Notes: generated by a model not told the origin, from the letters alone. Positions 44,628 through 57,269 are shown, counted from the first letter of the stretch. The stretch is 64,000 nucleotides of DNA from Darksidea phi (GCA_030770425.1 JASJFT010000066.1:62001-126000), one strand, 5' to 3'. Translations and numbers: made by a program.

Positions 44628-46829
44628 CTAGGAAACAAACTCCGGTTCATCGTGCCCAACATGTCTGTCCGCACCATGCGTATTAGGACCACCATTCTGA
44701 CGTCCAAAAACCATTTTCGAAATCCTTGCCAACACCCAATCGAAAACCCCCATGACTATATCCGCAACCGCGTCTGTCGTCTTAAAGAAGATATTATGTC
44801 GATGGAAAAAACTGCGGTTCTTCTTGCCGAAGATATCTGTCCGCACCACACAGGTTAACACAATCCACACGCCTACATCACTCATTCATACATGCGGAGG
44901 GGGGATAGTATGGGGGAGTGTATGGGACAAGGACTTACACATCGGAATCGTAAGCGCGCAGATGCCAACCTGCACACTAGCAATGGCCATAAAAACTGGT
45001 TTAATCCGACCCGTGACAATCCACTCGAAGCCTTTGTACGTGAGGCCGAAGGAGAAGATGTTTTTGAAGACGAGGAGGCAGGTGAACCCTTCAACGGACA
45101 TGTCGCCTATGTGTTGATCAGTACACCGTTTCAACTCTAAATCACAGCCCACACATTGCAAATCTTTGCTGTGAAAATGGTTGATGACAGGGAGGAACTC
45201 ACGATGCGCATCAACGACATAAAGCGCACTAGCAACTGCCCCACAAACCATACCCGCGACCTCCAAGGCAAAGAAGAAGTCCGGCCAAAACCACCCATAC
45301 CTCTCCGCATCTGCACTCGTCCAGCCGAATCCATACAGCCCTGCGCACCCCAGCACCAGCTGCGGAATGACCAAGAACATGCGGAACTCGGGCTCGTACA
45401 CACCGCCGTTGAGCCGCGTGAGCATTTTCGCGGACCAGTCAGAGAGGAGGCCACAGAGGGCGAAACCAAGGAGCGCCCCAATGAAAGGACCTGTGTACAT
45501 GTAGCCTGTTTCTACTTCGCTGAACCAGAGGGGCGGACCGAGCATTATGGCGGCCAGGACGATGCCGATTAAGACGGTCCAGCCGATTAGGGTACCTTGG
45601 ATGAGGCAGGCCTGTGAAAGTTAGCGTCATCGTTCATGTTTACTAACTTCGGCAGTTCTTGACGTACCCATAGTACACCTGGATGGAAGAAAAGTGGAAA
45701 CGGTCTCAGCAGTAAATGCAGATATCTCTCATCTGACTTCCGTCCGTTGAACAGCGCAAGGCTCTGCTTCCACGTCGCCTTCTGTGGTGGCACCGTGTGT
45801 TCTTGGACATTCTGCTGGCCGTTTGGCTGCTCAACAGCATTTTTTTCCACCTCCGACGTTGCCACACTCGATCCCACCCCAGCCCTCTCTTTTGACGTAA
45901 CCGCAGTATTAGTTATTAAATTCCCCATCGTATCAATATCAAACCGGCTCTCCCTCCAGTAGGTGGTCTCGGGGCAAAACAGCACCAAGAACGGTAACAT
46001 AGCCGCCGCAAAGATCGCCACAAACCAAAACGTCCACTTATACCCCATCGTCGCCGCAATCTTGCCCACAAGCACTGGCGTGAAAAATGCGCCCCCAAAA
46101 AGCGCAAGATTGCTCAACGCCATCCTTAGCCCCCTCTGATGTACACAGTATAAATCGCCCACACTAGCATTGACCAGCGCTTCGAAGGGCGCAAGTCCAA
46201 TGCCCTGAAATATTCTTGCCCATAGCAAACTTTTGTAGTTTTTCTTAGAGGCACCGCCCCATGCCGAGCTAATTATCACGATAAGAGTACCGAGGATGTA
46301 GAGATGGCGCTTCCCCCATATACGCGCGGAGGGGACGAAGATGAAGCCGGCGAGCCCGACGGCAAGAAGGTGGTATCCGGTTAGGAGGGCCATATCGTCA
46401 AAACTGCGCACGAAGTAGATAGCTAGGGATGCGGTATCTGCCGCGAGGAGGGGGGAGAGTGTAGCTGCTATGACGGAGAGGAGCGAGAGGATTGCTACGA
46501 TGAGGTCGCGTTGCCATAGTGGCCAATTCTATTCCACCATCAGCTCCATATATCGAAGGCATGGCAATGGGCGCATACAAGCGGATCATTAGGATCATCC
46601 GAAGGCTGTGGGACAAGCAGTATCTTGCCCGTGTTGTCGTATTTCAGACCTGCTGCCCTTCCTGCGGCATGTTCCCCCGGTCTCGCGCTCTCAGCCTCGA
46701 GCACGTTCGCCGTTCCTATACAAGCATCAGCAATAAAACCTAACATACACCAGCCTCACATGCTGCATCCTTCGCGCGCTTACCTGGGACGTGCTCAAGC
46801 TTATGGTCTTCCAATACACCGAGCCCCAT
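44628..46829 (-). CDS. MFS transporter, 621 aa, six exons
   Basis: Major facilitator of a fungal DHA1-like group marked by the N-terminal DDPNDPLNWPLW motif. Exons: 46829-46784, 46715-46579, 46528-45668, 45611-45203, 45106-44939, 44872-44628. The sum, 1866 nt, is a multiple of three and every junction is GT-AG. The N-terminus MGLGVLEDHKLEHVPGTANVLE is typical of this subfamily. Membrane segments include LIVAILSLLSVIAATLSPLLA, TGYHLLAVGLAGFIFVPSARIWGKRHLYILGT (motif A region) and ALFGGAFFTPVLVGK. A charged central loop (SKERAGVGSSVATSEVEKN) precedes the second half, and FGLTYKGFEWIV and LTIPMCVWIVL lie near the C-terminus. Substrate unknown. The 96-bp intron at 45107-45202 lacks stops, so it reads through in frame. 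Intact. Confidence 0.9.
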
Positions 46830-47410
46830 GGTCGCGAAGCGTCGCAAAATGCTGAGTTTCGAGTCGCGCTGGTATGCAAAAGCAATGCGTAGGGAGGTAC
46901 TACAGCATTGATAGCCGGACGAAGCCGCCAGGACTCAGGGGTTGCGTGAGGAGTGGAGAGATGTCCGTGGTCCAACCCCAACCAGCGGTCGTAAATCCGG
47001 GGGTGGAGTCGGGCCGCAAGTTGACCAATGAGATGAAACATAGGTAAACATAGCATTCAAACGAGCCTCAACGGCATGCACGGATTCAGATTTCGCTCGA
47101 CCTGGCTATAGAGACTGTCCAAGCTTTTACAAATATATTATTAGCCAAAAAAAAGGTGCAAAAGGGGCATCGAAATGGACGTTCGCTATTTAGCGCCTTT
47201 CGGAGCCTCCTCGGTTCTGAAATTAAGATCTCAATGTCATGCAACGGACCCATATCAGAATAGCAAATATATGTATATATGGCAAGGCAAAGCCAGAACC
47301 GAGGTGTGTCAGGTATGCGGGATGCGCAATATAGCGTACCTGAAAGATCTGGTAGTAGCGAGCGTGAGTTGCTTTAATGGTCACGCCACCTTCCACCACG
47401 ACCCCTCAAC
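46830..47410. other. Intergenic, nothing recognised
   Basis: Promoter of the MFS gene and the 3' flank of the kinase relic. No motif-bearing frame. Confidence 0.5.
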
Positions 47411-48260
47411 CTACTGCCCTCTTTCCGCCTCGAGTGCTACAACGACCTCCTTCGCAGTTTCGAACCGGCTCTCGCAGCAGCATCCTACGATAATACCCCC
47501 AAACGGCACATCGGACAGATCCGGAAAATACCCATATGTGCGAACAGCGCGGACACCCGTTCGCCATACGGTACTAGGCCGTGCGAGAAAGGGTAATAAC
47601 CAGTCATGACCATGTGGATAAAGACTCCCGAACTAAAAATGTCGACTTTGGACGATTCGTAATCTATAGAGCACGAATCGCTGAACGGATCATCAAGGAG
47701 CAGACCGCCGTCCAGATTCAGCTCGACACATCTAGAGCCGCCAAAATCGGGTAAAGAGTAAGTCTAAAATCCGATCTTTCTAGTAGACAAACACATTCGT
47801 TGTGCCTAGATTCGAGCGAATGATGCCTCTGTCGTAGGCGTATGCGATGGCTTGAGCGACCTGCAAACTCCACTTCTTGCGCAGGGCATCGTCGATTTTG
47901 GGATTATATCCTTCGACGTATGATTGAAGATCTCCGCAATTCGCCTCATCGAGCAACAGGCCGTCCTTCATGCCCTCGAGTGTACATGGTTTATAGTACC
48001 TGGTGGCAGAATTAGAACTGTGATGTTGTTTTGGAGATTGAAATACAAAATGGGCAATCCTGGGATGACTTCCTAGTCTTTCAAAAAACTTCTTCTCTGC
48101 GACGAATGCCTTATCAACCTCAGCACCGAACGCTTCGCGGCCTGGCAATCCTTTTCGCATTTCTCGCGGGATTTTGCCAGCCAAGTCCTTCCCTACGTAC
48201 AAGACGACGGCTGTACGCCTATAATCGCTTATTGTTTCTATATCGGGAGAGACCGTCTTA
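47411..48260 (-). pseudogene. Decayed fungal protein kinase-like gene (pseudokinase)
   Basis: From about 48240 downward the minus strand reads AVVLYVGKDLAGKIPREM, then VAEKKFFERLGSHPRIAHFVF (kinase N-lobe), DEANCGDLQSYVEGYNP, and KKWSLQVAQAIAYAYDRGIIRSNLGTTNVFV. The last is the catalytic loop, with Asn where Asp is required. A frame change follows, then SLPDFGGSRCVEL (DFG retained), KVDIFSSGVFIHMVMTGYYPF, another frame change, YGYFPDLSDVPFGG, and a stop at 47411. At least two frameshifts and the missing catalytic Asp indicate a dead copy, perhaps once a pseudokinase. The N-terminal start is not preserved. Confidence 0.65.
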
Positions 48261-49217
48261 GGACTTTGAAGATGTTGTAGTTGGAAGCTCTAGCGGTGAG
48301 ATCGTTAAATACGCCAACTAATGGGTGAGCAATCCAGTGGTAAGAGCACTGTTGGACCACATGGCACGTTTTGGTTGAATAGAAAACATATATAAACATG
48401 CGCAAGTCGTGCCATGAAGTCTTCATATTAATGTGTGAGAGCATAGTCCTCAATGAAGCTTTTGGTTGGTGACATGACTACGAAGTGATCCAGCATATTA
48501 AGCAAGCCTATATATCGATCAGCGTACGGCGACGCGATCCGGCAGACTCTTTGTATAAGCGCTTTCAAGTCATATATCGCTTATATTACACACTTCTCCG
48601 CGCGATTATAACTGTTCTGCAGCTGTGAATGGAGTGGGCGGTGGGTCTATGAGGCGTCCCGTACGTACAGGGACTTGAGGACCTGTACGGGCTCCGTTGG
48701 CACCAGAGGCATAGCGAGCAGGTAATGTACTACCGGCGGAAGATCACCGCCAACGAGATCCGGGGGCGACAGCCCGAGGGGATCAGCACCAGCGCAGCGG
48801 GGTCAATTATCTCTATACTAGCTATACTAGTTAGCTTCTAAGTAGGCAGAAGAAATCTATTTATTATATCCGTGATGCTTAGTTGCTTTAAACTGCTGCG
48901 GTATGTGATACGCCGATCAACCTGCAACAGCGGCTTACTCGTAATAACGATGATCGTGAGGAAAGTCCTCCGTCCTTACCCTTCCACCCCCTTTTATTGT
49001 ACGAAAATGAGATTAAAAAAAAACTTGGGCCGCAAAATCGACGCCCACTCCTATATAACTGCTAATTCTAGGATCGGCGCCCTGGTCGGATCCGCACGAG
49101 CTGGCGCCTGATTACAGCGAGAACGCTGGCCAAGTCGGCCACGTAACACCAACCACACGACTTAACTGCTTCTTGAGCACAGAATCTCACTATTCTCGAC
49201 CATACACTATTCGGAAT
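48261..49217. other. Intergenic with a short GC-rich island
   Basis: A GC-rich patch at about 48655-48800 has an open frame (DLYGLRWHQRHSEQV) surrounded by AT-rich DNA; no family is recognised. The rest is AT-rich and frame-poor. Confidence 0.4.
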
Positions 49218-50174
49218 ATGCCAAGGAGAGGCTTTCTGGCGGATTTCAACAGTCCCAAGTGGGTTCTTGCCCGCACCGCATGCGAGAATAACGACACAAC
49301 ACTAATGGACCAAGCCATCTCGATGACCTCTGAGGAAGATCTCGAGCAGCTTTATGCCCATGCCCGTTGGACTGCAGTCGAGAACAACTCGACGGCGATT
49401 CTGAGCTATCTCATTGAACGCGGTGTGAGTGTCAAGACCCTAAAGCCGCTAGCCGTCGTGGGCAGCCGAAACACATCAAAAGCAACCCTCGAGTTCATGC
49501 TTACACATGGCTGGGACATTAATACGCGGGATATCTCGGGATCAGACCCGAACGCCGAACCTTTTATGTGGTGTGTTGTTAGCGACGGCGACATGGTCGC
49601 TTGGTGCCTGGAGCACGACGCGAGCGTCCATCCACGCGATCAGGAGCCACCCCAGGACGACATCGTCACGAAATCCCAGCACTCTTGCCAACAGATTCTC
49701 GAAAGAGCCGCAGCTTGGGACAGTGTCGCGACATCTGAGCTCTTGCGCTCCAAAGGGGCACCCCTAGGCTAGCGTTCGTTGCATCTTGCCGTCGAGACTG
49801 CTACCTACGGTCGTCCTGGCCGAGCAGAGGCGGAGAAAGATACCGAAGAGGAAAGGCAGAACAGATTATGGCATTTCGAGCGTATGGCTATGGTGCGCCA
49901 CCCCCTCGACGTGGTTGGGCTCGATGTAAACGCCCTCGATCAACCAGTGGGTGGCAAACTGCCTAACCGCAACGGAACACCAATATGTTACATCCCTGGC
50001 TCTGGGATGTTGGAAAGAGATACGCGCGAGCTGACCCGGCTGCTCCTGGATCGAGGCGCGGATCCGACTTCCGCCCTAGAGGTTGCAAAACTGACCGGCT
50101 ACACTAAATTTGCGGAAGACGTCGAGACATGGAAGGCACAGCAGGGTGGTGGTCGCAAATGTTGTGTACTGTAG
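49218..50174 (+). CDS. Ankyrin-repeat protein with C-terminal CaaX box and an internal TAG
   Basis: The ATG at 49218 begins MPRRGFLADFNSPKWVLART. Ankyrin-like helices follow: ENNDTTLMDQAISMT, AVENNSTAILSYLIERGVSV, KATLEFMLTHGWDINTRD, and further down TRELTRLLLDRGADPTSALEVAKLTGY. The reading frame is continuous except for one TAG at 49770-49772 (codon 185 of 319), between KGAPLG and RSLHLAVE, where Trp (TGG) is the expected residue in this ankyrin context. The C-terminus is KCCVL: a CaaX prenylation box (C-C-V-L), with Leu favouring geranylgeranylation, so the intact protein would be membrane-anchored. TGG to TAG is a G-to-A change whose opposite-strand context is CpA to TpA, the classic RIP preference. 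Pseudogene, readthrough gene or base error. Confidence 0.7.
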
Positions 50175-50888
50175 GCGAGGCGCGCAACTCCGAGTGTTCA
50201 TATGTCAGGTTACTTGCTTGAAAGATGCATTCATCTTGCAGATGCCTAATGAGGGTGTATAAGACAGCTACTACCAAGTACATTTACATCGAGATAATGC
50301 TCAGACCGCTTTAGGACATGGAATATGGAGCCTTGATTTTCGTAACTTCACTCATCTAACGACTGCGCTAAACCAAGCTGGCAGAATTCAATTGCTCATG
50401 GCCAAGCCCGAAAATAGACTTCAATTTCTCCCAGCAGTCTCAAATTCTCCACGTTACCTGGAGCTGGTAGTATGGAGCACAACCTTCGCTTAATGTGCTA
50501 CACAGGGACAACGGTTGATTACCGCAAGTGGTAGCGAGGTTGTTATAGGATCTTGAGCAGTCTATGGTGATTGATGCCTTTGTCGCAAGCAAGTGTTCCA
50601 GCGACAACGGGGCCCGAGCCCGCAGTAGGCGCATAGCCAGAACCTTTAGAAGTGCAGCCAGTCAAGACATTGTTGCTTTCACAACTAAAACAACAAGGCG
50701 TTGCGCACTTATGAGTTGGCTTGTATAAATTCTTGCGCACTTAAATAGTAGAGAGTTACTATTAGCTACATAGAAAGAATAGGTGGTTCTTATTAATCTT
50801 TGCACTAGGGAGCATTGTGCATTATATGATCTGTGTATTAGATGGCAGGACTAACTCCAAAACAATCCTTTCGCTATTCACATAACAC
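50175..50888. other. Intergenic with Cys-rich decayed frames
   Basis: Minus-strand frames between 50440 and 50740 contain CATPCCFSCESNNVLTGC and CGNQPLSLCSTLSEGC in neighbouring frames. They may be remains of a small cysteine-rich protein, but there is no signal peptide and no continuous frame. Confidence 0.3.
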
Positions 50889-53800
50889 TCATGAGTAGTC
50901 CCATCTGATTTCTTTAGGCCCGGCATATTCAATGTTCAGGACCCTCTCCTCACCCCCTGTCTCCTCTACCCCCAAAAAGTAAACCAGACCATGCCGTAGC
51001 TCAGGAACGATAGTGTCCGGTTTGGTGATAGTTCGAAGTTTCTCTCGGAAAGGTTCGACATCCAAGCTTTTCTTCTCATATATCTGACCGGCAGAGTAAC
51101 CCGAAGTGGAGGCCTTGTTACGGCTAGCCAATCTTTTGGGCTCTACTCTTCCAACCACGACGGGGCCATGTTGAGCATGTGTCAATGAGGGGAAGAGAGG
51201 TCTATGCCATAGCACAGATCCGGTATAGAGGAATTCCACGGCAGCCAAGGAATATTCAAGGACACCCGAGCCTTTAGCAATTTTGTCCAGAGCTTCGAGA
51301 CCGTTGAGAAGAGATCTTATCGCACACCTTTGATTGCCACGTACTGCAGCCTCGAAGAACTTTCCAACAACAGCTTGAAGGACAGTATAGTTCTTGTCGT
51401 CTAGACAGTGTGTCCCGGCGCGGAGGTGACCCTTGACTTCGCAAGTTCTGCCCCTTGTCTTGCAGGAACATCGCCGGTGCTGCTTGGTGAAATCAATATA
51501 CTTTTCACTCTCTAACATCCGATCTTTCATTTGAGATGGTCGCCTGTGCCACAGCTCTCGGGCTATTGCCACTGCTGCTATCTGGGGAATCACAGACATT
51601 GTTACTTTCTGGATATTTTCGGCAGCCGCTGTTGTTACAGAGGTATCGGCATCTGACAGGCTCTTGGTCGTCTGTACATCGGAACTCGCTTTGGCCTGCG
51701 TTAGCTCAAATTGTATCATGTTTTAGAAAGACTTACGCTTAGATTCCAAATCCTTAGAAGTCGTACATGTCAGGATTCCTTGCGCAGTGTCACGGCCCCT
51801 TTCGGACGGTAAACTGCTAGCAGCCTTTGCCACCACGGATCCCAATATTTCAGATTTTGGCGCCTTAATTGAACTGAAAAGGCTAACGGATTCGGCGGGG
51901 TGTGCGATCTGGTTGGGCAGTTTTTGATCCGCAGGTCCGTCGCCCGGGACTTTGAGTCCCGACAAGCTCCCATGTATCTCGGTCATGCGGCCCCGGTCAA
52001 AAAGGTTATGTGCGTTGGAGACCTTTCGTCGTGGTGGAGAGTTATGCTTCCTGGGACCGATTGGTTTCTGACTTTTCGTTTCCAGTGGTACCGGCTCACA
52101 AACGTCTGCGATCGTTGTTCTTGAAGCAGGCTTGAGCGCCCATTTTCCGGTATGATCCATCTCGTAAGGATGTTGATTGATCCAAGCCTGCCACTTCTTG
52201 AACACCTTTTTCGCATGACTTTGCGAGACCTCAAACCACTCCCGGTGCACGCGCTGGCATCCCGCACACTTGATTGACTTTCGAACGTCTTTAAGTTCCG
52301 TATGCATCAGTATTTCCACGCGGCTCACGTGCGGTACCTTAACCATGTTGTCAACAAACATGTGAGTACGTTTGCATTGCTTGTTCCATTGTTCCAGACG
52401 CTTTTGAGGATTGATCGATCTCCCTATTTTGAGGTGGCCCCACGACATTCCCTCCTCCCAAAATAAGTATATGAAACCGGATTTCAAATCCGTCGGTGTA
52501 AGCTCTTTTTCGATGAGCTTCTCCAGCGCGACATTGGGGAGCAGGTCCTTGGTTTTTCGTGGCTGGAACGGCTGGAACGGCTGGAACCCGCCGAACCCCG
52601 TAGTAGTAGCTACTGAGACCTTCATTGTTGAGGATACGGAAGTGGATATAGGGCCTGCGTTCAAGGTGGTGTGGGATTCGATGTTGGTAGCGATGGTGGT
52701 TGAGATAGAAGGGGTTTCTATGCTGCTTTCACGCTTTTCGATTACCACTTTCTCTGTGTTCGCCCATAAGGAAAAGGCCTCGGCGTCGTCTGCACCAAAC
52801 AAGTCGACGAGAGAAATCTGGCATCTATTTTTGCCTGAGCTGGTTTGATGTGTAATCTCGAGCTTTTGGGATGCCGGCCCACGATGGGATCTTTTACAGA
52901 GCGCTACGTTGATAAAAGTCTCAAGCTCCACCGCAAAGGCTTCATGGTCCTTGCTGTTATAATGCGTGGCCAAGGCTCTGAGAGAGCGCCATACTAGGTC
53001 TGGTTTTCCCGCCTGACGCTTGCATCGTTCTCCAAGCTTCGTCAAGGCAACACAAAGACCCTCACGGTTTCCGAATGGGGGGCTGTGTTGAGGCCCTAGT
53101 GCAGGTACGGTTGTCTCTGCCTTTATCTTTACCGATGTTGTGGACCTTGCAACGCTTTCATCGGTGCTGCGGGCTTGCTCGTATTTGATCGTGGAGCGTC
53201 GCTCGGACTCCACGCTGGCATGAATCGTGGGCTCACTCGTTACACTCTTCTTGATAGATGTCGACTCCAGTGACTCTGTTTCAATAATTATCTTATGCGA
53301 TTGAGTGAAGTTCGTGACCGGCTTGTTGGCAAACTTTTCCCGAGGTTGATTCTTTTCAACTGTTTTGTATACGTTAATTGGATATGTTCACCATTGTTCG
53401 TCGATACAGCACTTACTTTCCCCGCATAAAGTGTTTACCCTGAATATAGGTCGCAAAGGATTGGAGAAATAATCCTCCTTTACGGCGGAAACGTCGAATC
53501 CTCTGTCTGTGTCGTGTGTTTCGGTTTTGGGTGCTGTTTCCGCTTTGAAATGCGCTTGAGATCTTGCCTTACGCAGTAAAGGTGACTCCGCATCTTCAAA
53601 ACTCCCCGATCTGGGGCGTTTGTGGGTTGGTGGCGGTGTCAAGGGAGTAACATCATTGGTATCGTCTACTGCCAATCGACCCTTGCCATCCAATGGAGTA
53701 TCCCAGGTGTGGCCTTCATCCTCGAAAGAGTCGTGCGAGATGTCACTCACGGTAGGCGAAACTAATACCGGAGCGAGAAAGCTGGGTCCCAACAACTTTG

Positions 53801-54038
53801 GGATTGAAGGAGGATTGCATTCGGTCAAAGCAAAGCTACGCGTAGCCTTTGGCTTAGTGGGAGTGGATGTTGTAGGGCTCTGTGATGGTCCATGGCCTTG
53901 ATTGAGAGTGTCCAAGGTATACTTGATCGTATCTTCAGAGGGCGAGGCCAAGTTGCGTAGATGGGGATGCACATTCAAATCCTCTTCGTTGTTGCGTTGG
54001 GTTGCAATCGGCACCATTTTCGAGCATGTAATGGACAT
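50889..54038 (-). CDS. T5orf172 (GIY-YIG-like) domain protein, about 1000 aa
   Basis: Modelled as exons 54038-53417, 53359-51737 and 51652-50889, which keep frame and give 1002 aa; the last junction is the least certain. The N-terminal third is Ser/Thr/Pro-rich and disordered. A Cys motif (GLCVALTKLGERCKRQ) precedes the T5orf172 domain at about residues 501-601. That domain opens with SGFIYLFWEEGMSWGHLKIGRS, continues with NPQKRLEQWN, then VEILMHTEL and KCAGCQRVHREWFEV. This order (FIYLF, KIG.S..P..RL..WN, E..H.EL, H.EWFEV) is the fungal T5orf172 pattern, related to GIY-YIG nucleases. The C-terminal exon has CSCKTRGRTCEV and a closing domain RHGLVYFLGVEETGG. Nuclease activity is not shown; the third exon could be a separate gene. 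Confidence 0.75.
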
Positions 54039-55267
54039 CGTAACGAATAAGGAAGGCTTGAATAAAATGAATTTATCTGGACAAAACGAAGAAGAAGGGT
54101 GCGTATGGGAGCTAGGCAATTTAATAGTCGAGTTCATCTGGATTCGACGCAAGGGGCAGTAACTCTCAGATATCCATGGATTTTACCTAAGCGCACTTAC
54201 GTTTTAAACCCGGAAATGTCTCAAACCTCAGCTCATTCGATACACTAGATAGGAAGGTGTGGTCTTTTTTCAAATACATCCTGGAGGCTGAGCATACGTT
54301 GTTCCGTCCCAGCAGGCGCCGAGTTACAGGAGCTGGCTTCCAAGGTCACCATGAATCGCTTAACTCCAGCGAAACATGAAGTTTGTCTCGGCATTAGCCA
54401 ATAGGAAAGAATCCCAAACGTGCCGTGCCGCAGTATGGGTGAAGAACTGCTGTGCCGCAGGATGGGTCCGAAATGCTGCCGGCGAGATGCAGCTCGGGTT
54501 TAAAAAACTAGTTCAAGTGCGGCACAGTTTGGCCCCAACCCCCTCTGTGTCGCAACAAGGACACCAATTCCATTATAAGACAACGTAAAAATAAACGGTA
54601 ACAATGACAATCGAAGAGATGTACGCTTCGTCGCACGTATAGTAAAGACATATTAAGGGATAGTATCGAATGAGTAGCAGCCATAGCCTCGTTAAACTCA
54701 GGGAATAACTCATTCCCGGGATAATGTAAGCAATACGAGGGTCTGCAGGGGAAGGTAGAAAATTAACAAATTGTGCATACGCGTGATACGCGTCTGTTTC
54801 CGCTTGACCGACATGGCCCCAAATCTAACCGCAAGATGACAAGTGCTAGCAAGCCTGGAGGTGTGGTGCTCTGGGGAGGACGGGCAGCAGGCAGCTACAC
54901 AGCAGACCATGTGATGCTGATACCCTCTAACGGAACCTGCAGTGGGGTCGGTCGCATGGGCTGATAGATGCTAAATTTGAAAGCTGTGGTCGTGTCTGGG
55001 TTCGATGGCTGATACATAATTAGCAGTGGTAACTGATGCGGCCTGCAAGTGGAATGAGCTATCTATACAGAACTGCATACACATCAAGGTTTCTCTCGCC
55101 CTTGGGTAGACGGAAGCGCTTCTGCGCGAATCTATGCATGCTGCAAAAACGCGTATCCGGGCGGCATATCGGGGAAGGCAGGAATAGAGAGATATATTTA
55201 AGCCTACAGGGTGTTCGGCACGGCTGTGAGAATTGCTGTGAATCGCGTATGAGCTTTGGGCCTTGTA
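54039..55267. other. Intergenic, small direct repeat
   Basis: Within 54420-54480 a GTGCCGCAG.ATGGGT word occurs twice in close succession. No supported gene. It contains the T5orf172 promoter. Confidence 0.4.
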
Positions 55268-56089
55268 CTACTCCCTCAAATCGTCAAGCACCTTGTCAGT
55301 GGATTTGTAACGTCCAGTCCAGCACCTTTTCACGACACTGCCCGCTTGAACCTCGCCAAGCGAAGGAAAATGCCCTATCTTGAACCGTCTTTTGAATTCT
55401 TCCGGGTCGTCCAAGAATCCAATTCAGAAAACGGCGGGCGACTTGTCATGATGAGGTAGATGGCTGATGCCAGAGTAAATATATCGGTCTTTGTTCGCTT
55501 GTGCCGGATCTGCACGAGGCATTGCCGACCGCACACCTTCAGCTGAACCGGTATCGAGGAGAACTGTGCCATCTGAATGCAGAAGTCTCCCTTCAAAATC
55601 TCATAGGTTGATGTTCAAATCTTTGTCGAAGAGAAGGCTGCCACAGCTAATATCGCAATGAAGGACGCCCCTTTTATGAATATACGTAACAATCTCTGCA
55701 ACCTGCAAGGCCCACTCCAGCCTTTGTTTTAGCGGTGGTAGTGCGTTTGAAGTGCGCATATAACCGCTACTGAACCATTTGGCATGTATTTCAGCAACAG
55801 CCCGGTTTCGTGCTCTCCTTTGGAGACGACCATACAATCATAATACCCCAGAATTCCAAAGATAATTTTTTCTTTTGACGTCGAGGTCGACTACCGCTTC
55901 CCGTCTCAATGCTGCGTAAATATTTTCATCTACTGCTAGGTCGCTAGCTTTCTTCGAGACTTGTGGATATTTCGGAACGGCGTTTCCGTCGATGAGTCCA
56001 ATACAATTGCTGGCTCCGGAAGCAAGGATTGCTTTTACTCCGCATAGATACCAAGGGTATAAAACGATATCTAGCTCGGGTATATCCAT
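55268..56089 (-). pseudogene. Decayed fungal protein kinase gene
   Basis: Co-linear kinase pieces in shifting frames: AILASGASNCIGLIDGNAVPKYP and DENIYAALRRE (N-lobe), GLLLKYMPNGSV (hinge), then LPPLKQRLEWALQVAEIVTYIHKRGVLHCDISCGSLLF. This catalytic loop keeps Asp but has Ser for the later Asn. Next come DFEGRLLHSDGTVLLDTGS, a frame shift, KTDIFTLASAIYLIMTSRPPFSEL, another shift, and IGHFPSLGEVQAGSVVKRCW with a stop at 55268. At least three frame changes show that it is a pseudogene of the small fungal protein kinase type also seen near 48 kb. Confidence 0.7.
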
Positions 56090-57269
56090 CAGAGCGACTG
56101 GAGCGCGGGAACAGGGCTATTGTTGCTCGATACTAATGGCGTTGCTATCGAAGTTGGTATGAAATTGAATGGAGTGAGATCGTGAGGGTTGAAATTCAGC
56201 ATGGCAACGAACAAGGTGTAATGCTATGCGGGAGCATGTAATTTGGGGAACTAATTCTATGTTAGTACTAGCTCGTCGGGACTTCACGCGCAAGAACCAT
56301 GCATAAAGAAATGTATTCTCACCTCGTTTTGCAGGAACCATGAGTCATTTTCCTTATAGATGATGTTGGTTTGGCTTAGGCGCTTCCATAATTTTGCCTT
56401 TGAAAGTAGCATGTCTATACCTACTATCCTGTTATATCATCTCTCCGCGCCAGTACAAAGGCAAGTATACCCGCACAATAAACCCAGTCTGCACTATACT
56501 GATGGGCAATTTAACAATCCTCATTTTACGTCGTAGATAGATTAACCTGCCGTTTCTCGGGTTTTTCAATGGTTATTTCGTTGGCGTTTCGACGGCCTCG
56601 AAAACAGCGCTCTTAGAGTACGCCGAAGCTCAATCTCTCCATGTCTTCGCTCCAGAGGGCTACATCACACCGCCATAAGATACAAAGGTCTAAAAATCAT
56701 AAATTTTTAGTGCATTTCGTACTGCGCAGCTCACCCGTATGGTATGTTATGTACCTAAGACTTCCATGGAGAGAGATATATCAATTCGTCAGCCGCTCTC
56801 CACCAACTGAGACTCACCCCTCCTACAGTCAACAAACCCCATCCAAAATCCCTTTTTCTTCATATCTTTGAGGCCATTTAGTCAACGACCAATCTTTCAA
56901 TATCTTGTTTCATGATTCGTTCAATTACACGTGAGTTCTCCCACTCATTTTCCATGATGCTGGCAATATACGCAAACCCGACTGACCAAGAAAGACTTGG
57001 AGAGTCGGGCTGCAATAGGTCCAAGTTGCACTGTGATACGCAGCGTAGAACTATAGAGTTAGAAACAACAGGGTTACAACCACGTTGCCTCCGTCTTTCA
57101 CATCACCTACAGAGACTCCAAATTTTTGACCTTGTGTAGAGAAGATTTTCTTTCCGTGCAGCTTGGATGCGAAAAAATTCATAAGTGGGGCGTTATCCCC
57201 CGTTATGAGGACGCGTTTCATGAATACTATGGTTGACCAGGAGGTCCCGCAACTCGTGCACAACCAGCA
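56090..57269. other. Intergenic, nothing recognised
   Basis: AT-biased sequence between two pseudogenes with no motif-bearing frame. Confidence 0.45.
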
